Under the pieces are notes generated by a model. It was not told where the DNA came from, ran no database searches, and saw nothing but the letters and a program-made list of their open reading frames with translations. A DNA stretch of 64,000 nt from Coprococcus comes ATCC 27758 (GTDB taxonomy: Bacteria > Bacillota > Clostridia > Lachnospirales > Lachnospiraceae), in NCBI RefSeq assembly GCF_025149785.1, contig NZ_CP102277.1, positions 1,736,001 through 1,800,000 on the forward strand, given 5' to 3'. The translations under genes were made by a program, and so were the position numbers. Of the stretch, positions 53,593 to 61,039 are shown one piece after another; positions within the stretch are counted from its first letter, which is position 1; each line of letters starts with the position of its first letter.

Positions 53593-53919
53593 TTAAGCCT
53601 CCTCATAAATAATATCCAAACCATAAGCAACCGCAGCATCATGCTCAATCTTGCATCCTCTTGCATTCTCCCAGCCTTTACAGAAGTACGCTGCATGGCA
53701 CAGAGACATATTCTCTAAGGACTTAGCAAGAAAACACAATGGAATCTGAACTACTCCACGTTCTTTCATTGCGTCAGTGCTGTACCACTCATCTGTGAAA
53801 AGAGTATTCACAACCTCATATCCTTTTTCTTCAAGAACCTTAATTGCTTTCTCTCTTGTTGCTACAATTTCTTCATCTGTCTTTCCAGCCATCGGCTGAC
53901 TTAACATTGCTTTCTTCAT
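53593..53919 (-). CDS. DUF4406-type (deoxyribosyltransferase-like) protein
   Basis: 108 residues; start at MKKAMLSQPM behind GGAGG. SQPMAGKTDEEI, then LAKSLENMSLCHAAYFCKGWENARGCKIEH; this is the pattern of DUF4406, related to nucleoside 2-deoxyribosyltransferases. May bind or alter a nucleotide. Substrate unknown. Confidence 0.8.
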   Translation of the reverse strand: MKKAMLSQPMAGKTDEEIVATREKAIKVLEEKGYEVVNTLFTDEWYSTDAMKERGVVQIPLCFLAKSLENMSLCHAAYFCKGWENARGCKIEHDAAVAYGLDIIYEEA

Positions 53920-53930
53920 GATTAATCCTC

Positions 53931-54425
53931 CTACTCTGCAAATACCCAATCTTCTGCAAGCATATCTGCCTGACTTGCGAGCCATCCCATCTGTACTCCT
54001 GATGTTCCGACAAAGGCGATAGCCATGTTTCCGATAGCATCATGTTCGCAGTTTACGATATCTCCATCCGCTGTCTTGTAAGAAATTCCTGTAGCAAGCT
54101 GGATATACTGCTTCTTCCCATTCCATCCTTTTCTTGCTACTTTCATGCCACGTTTCAGATACTTAATTGCTTCTCCAAATGAGAATGTAGCCTCGCCACC
54201 CAATTCCGGACAATTCTTACTATCTGCTAACGTCCATTCATCACTTGCGATATTGGAAAATGTATAGTCCGGAACCTGCGTCTCACGGATATCCATATCA
54301 ACGCCATCTTTGGTGTGCATGATAATCGTCTGCTTTTCCTTTGACCAGTACCAATAACCAGCCCAAGACGGAAGTTTTACCTTTGCTCCATGTTTCATTG
54401 CTTCAAATGCTTCTTTAAATGTCAT
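53931..54425 (-). CDS. Tad2-like anti-Thoeris protein, two DUF2829 units
   Basis: 164 residues. The C-terminal half is a typical DUF2829 domain: FGEAIKYLKRGMKVARKGWNG, then QLATGISYKTADGD, and GWLASQADMLAEDWVFAE. The N-terminal half looks like a second, looser unit (FKEAFEAMKHGAKVKLPSWAG, ..., ASDEWTLAD). Known: Tad2 (DUF2829) proteins sequester the cyclic ADP-ribose signals of Thoeris defence. A single Tad2 domain is about 90 residues, so this one seems to be a tandem. Role inferred. Confidence 0.8.
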   Translation of the reverse strand: MTFKEAFEAMKHGAKVKLPSWAGYWYWSKEKQTIIMHTKDGVDMDIRETQVPDYTFSNIASDEWTLADSKNCPELGGEATFSFGEAIKYLKRGMKVARKGWNGKKQYIQLATGISYKTADGDIVNCEHDAIGNMAIAFVGTSGVQMGWLASQADMLAEDWVFAE

Positions 54426-54441
54426 CGTTCAGTTCTCCTTT

Positions 54442-54852
54442 CTACAAGCCCTCTTGCTCCGCTTTCCATTTCGATACTCTATCTTTCATGATTTTTCTTG
54501 CTTTTTCTTGAGGCATATCTTTTGGAAATGTGGCAGCTATTAGAATTTCGTACCCATGACCCGAAATTTCTCTTTTAATTTCATTTCTAGCGAATGAATA
54601 AAACGGCTCGTCAAAATAGATGTTTTTCAATGTTTTGTAATTAAACGCCGCCTCATAACATAAACCAACATCCTCATTGGCATCACATTGAAGTTCGTCT
54701 GTGTCGTATTCCTCAATTGTAGCTACGTCACAATAATATCTTTTTTCACTGTTCAGCATTGCACATATCAGTTCAGCTTTCTCTCTGCTTAATGCAACTG
54801 TTCGAATGCAATAATCAGAATACTCACCAGATGTAATTACATACACTTTCAT
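54442..54852 (-). CDS. Hypothetical phage protein (DUF7336-like)
   Basis: 136 residues. MKVYVITSGEYSDYCIRTVA and LSREKAELICAML recall a small family (DUF7336) found in Firmicutes phages. Function unknown. First gene after the tRNA block on this strand. Confidence 0.6.
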   Translation of the reverse strand: MKVYVITSGEYSDYCIRTVALSREKAELICAMLNSEKRYYCDVATIEEYDTDELQCDANEDVGLCYEAAFNYKTLKNIYFDEPFYSFARNEIKREISGHGYEILIAATFPKDMPQEKARKIMKDRVSKWKAEQEGL

Positions 54853-54877
54853 TTCATCACGCTCCTTTTTCTCGAAA

Positions 54878-54949
54878 CTGACATAGCCGGACTTGAACCG
54901 GCAACCCTCCGGTTAACAGCCGGACGCTCTACCATTGAGCTATACGCCA
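54878..54949 (-). tRNA. tRNA-Asn (GTT)
   Basis: Cloverleaf with 7-bp acceptor (TGGCGTA/TATGTCA), D-arm, anticodon loop CTGTTAA and T-arm GCCGG TTCAAGT CCGGC. No encoded CCA. Lies 52 bp beyond the 558-nt closed RNA element, the last RNA gene of the cluster. Confidence 0.92.
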
Positions 54950-55001
54950 AAATGCAGAGAACGGTCAAGTAAACTCTGCATTTACTGAATTGAAGTATTG
55001 T

Positions 55002-55559
55002 TTTAAACATGATTAAGGCTTCCCTTTATTCATCATGGTAGAAATCATATTCAGCCAGTGTGACGATAAGTCTGAGCGTCCAGGAGCGACCCTTGGCTTC
55101 TTACCGTTGTCAAAGCACACACGGGATTGATACCCATAAATTTCACGGTTCTTTCAGAATATCATAGTTGTATCTTATGTCTTACACCTATTCGCTTTAT
55201 TTTTATCATGCCATACCGCTACTTTAACGAATTTCTTGTGTTATACTCCGATTTCTCAGATTCAAGGCAAATCAGCTTATTGAGAATTTCCAGTTAGTCC
55301 GTAGTCTCTCACACTACTCACATCACCGGATTATTCTTGCACCGCAAGCGTCTATTCTACGCTGACCACAAGGATTCTGCATTTGATTTCTCTATGATGA
55401 TACACTGCACGGCGTTGTTGATGGTTTCCATCTTCTCCAACAGAATCGCTTCTACCGGAAAGAATCAGTTGATCCAGTATCCCGAACCAACCTATCTCAT
55501 CACCAATGCATCTCAGCAGGACTGAAAAATCCATCTTCACTGAGTTAATCATGTTTAAA
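55002..55559 (-). ncRNA. Candidate ROOL/GOLLD-like giant structured RNA
   Basis: 558 bp between tRNA-Trp and tRNA-Asn. Seen: the ends form a perfect 15-bp stem (TTTAAACATGATTAA at 55545-55559 read on the minus strand, its complement at 55002-55016); the 5' end directly abuts the tRNA-Trp discriminator base; only short frames of 60-70 codons with no ribosome site; inner hairpins CTTGC/GCAAG and GTAGT/ACTAC. Known: ROOL and GOLLD RNAs of about 580 and 800 nt lie beside tRNA genes in phages. Size and place match, but sequence identity to a family was not tested. Confidence 0.55.
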
Positions 55560-55631
55560 CAGACCGAATAGGGATCGAACCTATGACTACGGTTTTGGAG
55601 ACCGTTGTTTTGCCAATTAAACTATCGACCT
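55560..55631 (-). tRNA. tRNA-Trp (CCA)
   Basis: Acceptor AGGTCGA/TCGGTCT, anticodon stem ACGGT/ACCGT with loop CTCCAAA, discriminator G. Directly upstream of the 558-nt RNA element with no spacer. Confidence 0.92.
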
Positions 55632-55632
55632 A

Positions 55633-55703
55633 CGGGGTAATTGGGAATCGAACCCAAACTATCAGAGTCAAAGTCTGATGCTCTGCCATTGAGCTATTAC
55701 CCA
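55633..55703 (-). tRNA. tRNA-Gln (TTG)
   Basis: Acceptor TGGGTAA with TTACCCC (mismatch at 1-72), loop CTTTGAC, T-arm TTGGG TTCGATT CCCAA, discriminator G. One base separates it from tRNA-Trp. Confidence 0.88.
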
Positions 55704-55707
55704 ATAA

Positions 55708-55781
55708 AGCTGCCGACCGGAGTCGAACCGGTAACCTGCTGATTCGTAATCAGCTGCTCTATCCAATTGAGCTATGACAGC
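55708..55781 (-). tRNA. tRNA-Arg (ACG)
   Basis: Acceptor GCTGTCA/CGGCAGC, anticodon stem GCTGA/TCAGC with loop TTACGAA, T-arm ACCGG TTCGACT CCGGT. Confidence 0.9.
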
Positions 55782-55873
55782 AGATAGTAAATACGGTTTT
55801 TATGTGATTTACTACCAGAGATGCGATGTCTGTTAATAGTTCCTCGTTTCCAAGAACCGCAAAACTTGAAAAA

Positions 55874-55944
55874 TAGCGGATGTCGGGGTTGAACCGACTT
55901 TTCAAGATCATGAGTCTTGCGTGGAGCCGTTCCACTAATCCGCA
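55874..55944 (-). tRNA. tRNA with CAT anticodon (Met or lysidine-type Ile)
   Basis: Acceptor TGCGGAT/ATCCGCT (1-72 mismatch), anticodon stem CAAGA/TCTTG with loop CTCATGA, T-arm GTCGG TTCAACC CCGAC. D-arm GTGG/CCAC is unusual. CAT alone cannot separate elongator Met, initiator and Ile2. 92 bp before it hold no tRNA. Confidence 0.82.
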
Positions 55945-55945
55945 G

Positions 55946-56029
55946 CGCCGCATGAAGGAATCGAACCTCCAAGTCGTTTACCGACCGAATGCCTAGCAAG
56001 CATCTCCAATACCATTATGGGAATACGGC
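55946..56029 (-). tRNA. tRNA-Ser (GCT)
   Basis: Acceptor GCCGTAT/ATGCGGC, loop TTGCTAG, long variable arm with GTCG/CGAC stem, T-arm GGAGG TTCGATT CCTTC. Confidence 0.9.
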
Positions 56030-56034
56030 ATACT

Positions 56035-56086
56035 GGCTGGATGAATCGTCATTCAATTACGCCTCTGACACAGAAGAACACCAGCC
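56035..56086 (-). ncRNA. Compact three-helix tRNA-like element
   Basis: 52 nt between tRNA-Tyr and tRNA-Ser. GGCTGG/CCAGCC closing stem with two inner hairpins (TTCTG/CAGAG, TGAAT/ATTCA). Looks like a cloverleaf without a D-arm. Not a normal tRNA; may be a degenerate one or a small separate RNA. Confidence 0.3.
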
Positions 56087-56145
56087 ATATACAATCAAAA
56101 CAAGGGGGATTAAATCATTCTTCAAAGCAACACACTTGAAGAAAT

Positions 56146-56224
56146 TGGTGGAGTGAGACTCGAACTCTACAAACCCGAAGGAACTGATTTACAGTCAGCC
56201 TGCTTTTCCAATTGCATATCCACC
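56146..56224 (-). tRNA. tRNA-Tyr (GTA)
   Basis: Acceptor GGTGGAT/CTCCACC, loop CTGTAAA, long variable arm (TCCTTCGGG), T-arm GTAGA... TTCGAGT CTCAC. First tRNA of the cluster on this strand. Confidence 0.85.
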
Positions 56225-56374
56225 AATAACCGCCATCTGACGGTTAGCAATAATATTTATCGTGCCATGCAATGCACTATGCGGTTATTTAAGGTTCATA
56301 TCGTTTTACCGCCAATCTACACGCAGCTCTTTTATTCCTCAAGCAGTAGTTGGAGATTTTAGAGTCTTTACTGA
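56225..56374 (-). other. Structured gap before tRNA-Tyr
   Basis: 150 bp without a gene. AATAACCGC (56225-56233) pairs with GCGGTTATT (56285-56293) and a second stem lies inside. May be the 5' leader of the tRNA transcript or a processing signal. No clear promoter seen. Confidence 0.4.
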
Positions 56375-57235
56375 CTATTTTCCATCAGTTACTACCGTGT
56401 CTGCACCTTGAACAGTTACCCAGCCAAATTTGTTTCTTGCCTCAGCTTCTTTCATCCGAATCAGCTCATCCGTAATCGAAGCACTGATGATTTTATTTGA
56501 CTCAGCTTCAGCCTGAGCTTTCGTAATCTGAATCTGTGCATCTGTTTCAGCCTGAATCTTCTCAGTCTCTTTCTGAACCTTGATTTTTTCCTGTTCAGCT
56601 TCTGCTTGCTGCTTTTCTTGTAATGCAGTCACGCGATTATCAATAGCTTCTTTCAGTTTCTTGTCTGGGTGAACATCAATGATTGATGCATCCAGAACTT
56701 CAATTCCGTACTTATCGGAAAATTCGCTATTCAGGTAATCAGTCAGCTCAGAATTGAGTTTTGATCTGTTTCCAGAGTAAATATCCATCATAGAGTAATT
56801 CGTTGTAATCTCTGAAATTTTCGATTTCAGAACAGGCTTCACACGGCTTTCGATGATATCGTCACCGTCCATACCTTTGAACTTCTTGTATGTATCTACA
56901 AGCGTATCCGGGTTGTATCGATATGACATCTGAAAACTGATTGCAATACTTGCATCATCAGAAGTAGCAACCTTAAAAGAGTCATCTCCCTTGCTGCCCT
57001 CTCTCTTGTCTTTCGACATTACCAAGATTTCATTACTTGTTGAGAACTCTTTTACTTTTTTCATCGGACCTACAAAATTCAATCCCGGTGAAAGCGTTTC
57101 TTTCTGTACTCCATCCCTATACGTGTAGACTATACCAGTCTGTCCAGTCTTAATCAATTTGCACGAACTGACCGTGAACGCTGCACCGATAACAGCTGCA
57201 ACCACTACTACCGCGACTATTCCTTTTTTCTTCAT
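56375..57235 (-). CDS. SPFH/prohibitin-type protein, phage-borne
   Basis: 286 residues. N-terminal TM (about 4-22) followed by a Cys, SPFH domain (GQTGIVYTYRDGVQKETLSPG through NSEFSDKYGIEVLDASIIDVHP) and a coiled coil of Ala/Glu/Lys (about 200-265). Such proteins form membrane rings or scaffolds; a role against superinfection or in membrane stability of phage-infected cells is possible but not shown. Overlaps the next small TM gene by 4 bp (ATGA). Confidence 0.88.
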   Translation of the reverse strand: MKKKGIVAVVVVAAVIGAAFTVSSCKLIKTGQTGIVYTYRDGVQKETLSPGLNFVGPMKKVKEFSTSNEILVMSKDKREGSKGDDSFKVATSDDASIAISFQMSYRYNPDTLVDTYKKFKGMDGDDIIESRVKPVLKSKISEITTNYSMMDIYSGNRSKLNSELTDYLNSEFSDKYGIEVLDASIIDVHPDKKLKEAIDNRVTALQEKQQAEAEQEKIKVQKETEKIQAETDAQIQITKAQAEAESNKIISASITDELIRMKEAEARNKFGWVTVQGADTVVTDGK

Positions 57236-57378
57236 TCGTCCATTTTCCTCTCTTTAATTTCTTTTTCTGCTTTCGCATTATCTTTAAGGATTGAAAGTAA
57301 GATTTTATTTCCTACCCAAGCCAAAAGCATTCCAATAATCAAAAATACGGTTAAGGCACCTACAAATACTACAAACAT
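57232..57378 (-). CDS. Small TM protein coupled to SPFH
   Basis: 48 residues: one TM (VFVGALTVFLIIGMLLAWVG), then a basic and acidic amphipathic tail. Stop overlaps the SPFH start (ATGA), so both are translated together. May be a partner of the SPFH ring. Too short for usual calling. Confidence 0.65.
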   Translation of the reverse strand: MFVVFVGALTVFLIIGMLLAWVGNKILLSILKDNAKAEKEIKERKMDE

Positions 57379-57379
57379 C

Positions 57380-57556
57380 TTAACTCACCGCCTGTGCTAC
57401 AAAATATAATAAATTTCCAATAGATATTAACAACAATCCTACCGTGATTCCAATGTTGATTCCATCTCTACGAGCTTTCACCATGAAGTACAGCATAGAA
57501 GTAAACATTGCTGCCATTATCAAATTTGCAATCAAGAAAATTAAGTTGATTATCAT
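57380..57556 (-). CDS. Small two-TM phage protein
   Basis: 58 residues: LIFLIANLIMAAMFTSMLYF, a basic loop KARRDG, then a second TM. Ends 1 bp before the next gene. Function unknown. Confidence 0.6.
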   Translation of the reverse strand: MIINLIFLIANLIMAAMFTSMLYFMVKARRDGINIGITVGLLLISIGNLLYFVAQAVS

Positions 57557-57825
57557 TTCCGGTATCTCCTTCTCATTGGCAATCCGTGAAGTTTTCTCCA
57601 GTTATTATCAGCTTGCCGCCCTAAAATCATCCGTCTGATTTCTGGCGGTATCTTACGTATATTAACTGTAATGCTCAACGCTTTTCCATCGAACGGAAGA
57701 AGATCCTCTACGGAAATATCCGGCGATATATCATCAACGAATATTTGATTTCTTTCTACCGGAATATAGCTGTTTTTATGTTCATCAAAAATAAATAGTG
57801 AATCATTTCTTTCATCTTCGCCCAT
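57553..57825 (-). CDS. Hypothetical phage protein
   Basis: 90 residues, acidic N-half (FDEHKNSYIPVERNQIFVDD), then KIPPEIRRMILGRQADNNWRK and a basic end. No family recognised. Overlaps the next TM gene by 4 bp. Confidence 0.6.
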   Translation of the reverse strand: MGEDERNDSLFIFDEHKNSYIPVERNQIFVDDISPDISVEDLLPFDGKALSITVNIRKIPPEIRRMILGRQADNNWRKLHGLPMRRRYRK

Positions 57826-57837
57826 CAAGGAAACCTC

Positions 57838-58164
57838 CTAAATTGCATTCACGCTTTGAAACGCCTTAATCATCTTCGGAAACTGAATGGCTATCCAGTC
57901 AATAATTGTCTCTTCGTGGCCGAACTGTTTATAATGCTCAAAGTTTGCTTGCAATCCACTTTCAGCAAGGAAAGCATGTATAATCTCATGCCGTAGCTGC
58001 TTTCGCATCAGTTCATCAAAATCTCCAACTTCATTTACATTGTCGTCCCTGATTCTAATTTCTCTCGATGTATAGTCACAATAACCATCGGTATCTGCAT
58101 CTGCGAATGGTTCCCTAATCACTTTATATTCAGTTCCAAGAATATTTACCGTTGTCATTTCCAA
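57838..58164 (-). CDS. HExxH metallopeptidase-like phage protein
   Basis: 108 residues. QLRHEIIHAFLAESG contains the HExxH zinc motif, with a further E/H region (NFEHYKQFGHEE). Similar to small ImmA-like or SprT-like phage enzymes. Target not known. Confidence 0.7.
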   Translation of the reverse strand: MEMTTVNILGTEYKVIREPFADADTDGYCDYTSREIRIRDDNVNEVGDFDELMRKQLRHEIIHAFLAESGLQANFEHYKQFGHEETIIDWIAIQFPKMIKAFQSVNAI

Positions 58165-58172
58165 AGCATCTC

Positions 58173-58400
58173 CTACAGGTATTTGAGAATCAAACTAATA
58201 ACTGCTATAACCGCAATCACAAATGTAATCATGTAAGTGAATCCAATAATCATAAATAATATCTTCTCACCTATTTTGTAATTGGTTGTACAAGTAAGCC
58301 TTAATTTATTGCTGGCACTTAAAGTATTGAAATATACTCTTGTAATGATATAAAGAGCTATGCTGATAACTAATAGTATTAAGGTGATTTTGATTAGCAT
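58173..58400 (-). CDS. Small membrane protein
   Basis: 75 residues with two TM segments (about 4-22 and 50-72). No family. Unassigned early phage gene. Confidence 0.55.
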   Translation of the reverse strand: MLIKITLILLVISIALYIITRVYFNTLSASNKLRLTCTTNYKIGEKILFMIIGFTYMITFVIAVIAVISLILKYL

Positions 58401-58656
58401 ATTATTTATATGACTCCTTTTTGTTTTTGGTCGTTATTTTTGGAGGTCAGAGACACCCCGGGGCTCCGCCCCTCACAGACCCCCGCCGGGACCATTCCAA
58501 TGTCCAACAGTTTCACGCCACAGCTATCGAACATATGTATCTATACGACAAACACCTATTTGTTTAATACATCATACACAATATCTTGTGTCTGTACATT
58601 CCATACCACGATATCTTGATTCCTGTATCATTTTTTGATTTAAATGTTAAAATACA
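58401..58656. other. Gap with GC-rich hairpin
   Basis: 255 bp without a gene. GGGGC (58460-58464) and GCCCC (58468-58472) form a tight hairpin in a GC-rich run unlike the AT-rich rest. No clear function; may end the transcript of 58657-59253 or shield the start of the next. Confidence 0.4.
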
Positions 58657-59253
58657 TCAAAAATCAAATACCGTGTCGTCTGCGTCCTGGTCTTCGATTA
58701 CATCCGCTCCAATGTCCTGCGCTATCTGTTCAACCGTCTTTCTAGCTCCGGTGATCTGCTCCTGCTCTACTGCTTTCGTTTCTGCCATACCGTAAGCAGC
58801 TTTAGCAATAAATATCTTGTTGGCATCCGTACCCTTGGAATTTCCTAAATTATTCACCAAAAAGCCCTTGCAAATGTTCAACCATTTTTTGACCGTGTTG
58901 AGGTGTTCAGCGGTCCGATACTGCCCGTTAAGCCAATTAGTAAACGTTGTTCTGTCTATATCTACTAAGAAACTGAATGCCTCTAACGTAGGATTAACAC
59001 CATACTTACTACACAGTCTTACATACACATTGAATATATAGTCTAATGCTTTTATATCTGCATTATCTGGTTTGGTAATATGATCTGAAATATAGAATAA
59101 CATATCAACAAAGTTATCTTTTACGATCTGTTTATTATCCTGATCTACATGATCTATATCTAATTCGTTAGTGATATATTCATCTGCGTAGTATTTTATA
59201 TTATGTTTATATACCTCTATTCCATCTGCTGTAGTTACTGTATTATCTTTCAT
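58657..59253 (-). CDS. Phage HTH protein (possible small terminase or replication protein)
   Basis: 198 residues. Helical; LCSKYGVNPTLEAFSFLVDIDRTTFTNWLNGQYR is a helix-turn-helix with partner helices, and the end is acidic. Similar proteins are found at the head of phage morphogenesis regions. Role not decided. Confidence 0.55.
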   Translation of the reverse strand: MKDNTVTTADGIEVYKHNIKYYADEYITNELDIDHVDQDNKQIVKDNFVDMLFYISDHITKPDNADIKALDYIFNVYVRLCSKYGVNPTLEAFSFLVDIDRTTFTNWLNGQYRTAEHLNTVKKWLNICKGFLVNNLGNSKGTDANKIFIAKAAYGMAETKAVEQEQITGARKTVEQIAQDIGADVIEDQDADDTVFDF

Positions 59254-59312
59254 TCCATATCACCTCCGTAAACATTGAACATATAATAGCGGTATATTGC
59301 GTCCATTGTCAA

Positions 59313-59354
59313 TAAAAAATATTCCAGTGATAAATGCTATATCTACCTGGAATA
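59313..59354 (-). terminator. Terminator of the small-gene pair
   Basis: TATTCCAG (59320-59327) and CTGGAATA (59347-59354) followed by TTTTTT on the minus strand. Confidence 0.75.
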
Positions 59355-59583
59355 CTCTTTTCACACTACAATATATTGTATTATATTTAATTTATAAGCT
59401 TGCAAACTGTGAATTGCTTTTTCTGCTCTGGAATCCTCGCGCGCATGCGCGTGTATCTATACTTTTCTTCTCTTCTCTTTTCTATTCTTTACTGGGTTAC
59501 CAAGCGGTATACCAAGATACTTTTATCTGCTTTCAGACATCAAAAAGGACAGTCGTTATTGACTGCCTTAATCTTTATCAATT
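59355..59583. other. Gap with 12-bp GC palindrome
   Basis: About 230 bp without a credible gene. A CGCGCATGCGCG palindrome lies at 59440-59451, striking in AT-rich DNA. It could be a protein site or an origin-like element; nothing else supports either. Confidence 0.4.
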
Positions 59584-59778
59584 TTATTCAATACTTGCCA
59601 CAACTTCAAATTTTGCCGGACAACTTCCGCTCTCGGTTCCGTCTGTCAGAAAGTCTCCATCTTTCATAGCCTGTATTTTTTCAATGTCTATCCCGGTCAT
59701 TTTCGCGACTTCTTCCGCACTTTTCAATACGATCTGGTTGGATTCCGGGTTAATTGTGTAAATAATTGTATCATTCAT
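59584..59778 (-). CDS. Small acidic phage protein
   Basis: 64 residues; IIYTINPESNQIVLKSAEEVAKM and SCPAKFEVVASIE. Good ribosome site before the ATG. Unassigned. Confidence 0.6.
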   Translation of the reverse strand: MNDTIIYTINPESNQIVLKSAEEVAKMTGIDIEKIQAMKDGDFLTDGTESGSCPAKFEVVASIE

Positions 59779-59804
59779 TTTGTCGTCCTCCTGTTTCTTT
59801 TTTT

Positions 59805-59990
59805 CTACTCTGCGAACTGTTCAAGAAATTCGTTTACATCTTCCAGCGATCCAAGCTCTACCTTTTCACTGTTCGGATTATCGCTATAGAAAAATGTTTC
59901 GCCATCTTTCCAAAATGTAAAAGAGCTATCACTGTATACCTGAAAAGCTTTTTCCGTTAATTCATTTTCACTAAATTCATGTTTTTTCAT
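59805..59990 (-). CDS. Small acidic phage protein
   Basis: 61 residues; MKKHEFSENELTEKAFQVYS and DVNEFLEQFAE. Read with 59584-59778, 26 bp apart, ending at a common terminator. Unassigned. Confidence 0.6.
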   Translation of the reverse strand: MKKHEFSENELTEKAFQVYSDSSFTFWKDGETFFYSDNPNSEKVELGSLEDVNEFLEQFAE

Positions 59991-60020
59991 TTTCTTTCCC
60001 TCCTGATTATTTTTCGTATA

Positions 60021-60080
60021 GAGCGGTACAAGACCGCCCTATTTTTTTGTGTCTGAGCTGTTGTTATACGGCTCTTTTTT
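60021..60080 (+). terminator. Two plus-strand terminator-like hairpins
   Basis: GCGGT/ACCGC (60023-60037) with seven Ts and GAGC/GCTC (60055-60074) with six Ts, both in the plus-strand sense. No plus-strand gene ends here, so they would stop an antisense transcript or be incidental. Confidence 0.4.
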
Positions 60081-60621
60081 ATTTGTCCATTCGTTTTAAT
60101 ATTTCTTGTTTCATCATTGCAATTTCGGTTTCATGCTGCTTTTCGGAAAATAACATTTTTGAATATTTTTGTAATAATACAATATTTGACATCTGTATTA
60201 TGTCTTTATGATTCAAGCGCTTTCCATAACGGATTTTTTTTGATGTTAAAAGTTCATTCTTTCCAAAATATCCGTTTATATATGGATTTCTTCCGCTTAC
60301 ATTGTAACCATTGTAAGCATCGTATTTTTTAATATAAAAAGACTCTCTTTCTCTTAATTTTGTTTCTGTTATTTCATAATCATCGAACGTTTCCAAAATT
60401 AAAAATTCGAAGTTTTTTATATCAGCTTCAGTTTTTAAATCTTCATCCATTTTCATATTTGAACCGTACAGCTTTTCTATATTGCTTCTATGAGTTTTTA
60501 ACCTGGAATTAACGTTAGAACTTGATCCAACATAGTATTTATCAGTAACTTTGTTATGAATCGCATACACTCCAACCCTTTTAACCTCCGGCACTTGAAT
60601 TATATGCTGTTTTCTATTCAT
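60079..60621 (-). CDS. GIY-YIG nuclease-domain protein
   Basis: 180 residues. GVYAIHNKVTDKYYVGSSSNV is the GIY-YIG core with the conserved R in RLKTH and E in ERESFYI. C-terminal part unlike known homing endonucleases. May be a free-standing endonuclease or a phage nuclease. Controlled by an operator inside its promoter. Confidence 0.85.
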   Translation of the reverse strand: MNRKQHIIQVPEVKRVGVYAIHNKVTDKYYVGSSSNVNSRLKTHRSNIEKLYGSNMKMDEDLKTEADIKNFEFLILETFDDYEITETKLRERESFYIKKYDAYNGYNVSGRNPYINGYFGKNELLTSKKIRYGKRLNHKDIIQMSNIVLLQKYSKMLFSEKQHETEIAMMKQEILKRMDK

Positions 60622-60646
60622 GTAACCACTTCCTTTCTATGGTTAC
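60622..60646 (-). promoter_or_regulatory. Hairpin with Shine-Dalgarno in the loop
   Basis: GTAACCA and TGGTTAC (minus strand) form a 7-bp stem with AAAGGAAG in the loop, the ATG following at once. It may control ribosome access to the GIY-YIG gene or lie open as a loop. Confidence 0.5.
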
Positions 60647-60675
60647 ATTATATAAATATTTGTGCCTAATGTCAA
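60647..60675 (-). promoter_or_regulatory. Promoter of the GIY-YIG gene with operator in spacer
   Basis: Minus-strand TTGACA (60670-60675), 17-bp spacer, TATAAT (60647-60652), exact consensus. The spacer holds ATTAGGCACAAAT (60658-60670). Confidence 0.8.
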
Positions 60676-60699
60676 TAGATTTTCTTTGTTTATTTGTGC

Positions 60700-60909
60700 T
60701 TAATTTTCTTTAGCTCTCTTGCGTTCTATTTTATCCAATTCTTTTACAACTACTTCTTTTATAAATGCGTTACAGCTTTTCCCAGTAAGCTCTTTTATAC
60801 GTTCCTTTGTCCCCAACGGCAATTGACAATTTACACGGTCGACAGTCTTCATAAAGTCCGCAACTGCTTTTCTTCTCTGTTCTTTCTGTTTCTCTGTATA
60901 TTCTGGCAT
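60700..60909 (-). CDS. Ribbon-helix-helix repressor
   Basis: 69 residues; start at MPEYTEKQKEQ behind GGAGG. VNCQLPLGTKERIKELTG and NAFIKEVVVKELDKIE follow the beta-strand-helix-helix plan of Arc/MetJ-type repressors. It is surrounded by six copies of an operator and has one in its own promoter, so it likely controls itself and both flanking transcripts. Confidence 0.75.
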   Translation of the reverse strand: MPEYTEKQKEQRRKAVADFMKTVDRVNCQLPLGTKERIKELTGKSCNAFIKEVVVKELDKIERKRAKEN

Positions 60910-60937
60910 CGTTTCAACCTCCTGATCTCTTTTCTCT

Positions 60938-60966
60938 ATTATATTATATATGTGCTTAATTTTCAA
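60938..60966 (-). promoter_or_regulatory. RHH gene promoter with operator in spacer
   Basis: Minus-strand TTGAAA (60961-60966), 17-bp spacer, TATAAT (60938-60943). Operator variant ATTAAGCACATAT (60948-60960) lies in the spacer. Confidence 0.8.
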
Positions 60967-61039
60967 TAATTATTTGTGCCTAATTAAAAATGCACAATTT
61001 GATATTATTATTTGTGCCTAATATTGTATATTATGTCAA

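Noticed and set aside
59297-59761. 154-codon plus-strand frame
   Set aside because: Overlaps a terminator and the well-supported small gene at 59584-59778 on the other strand; no ribosome site or domain.
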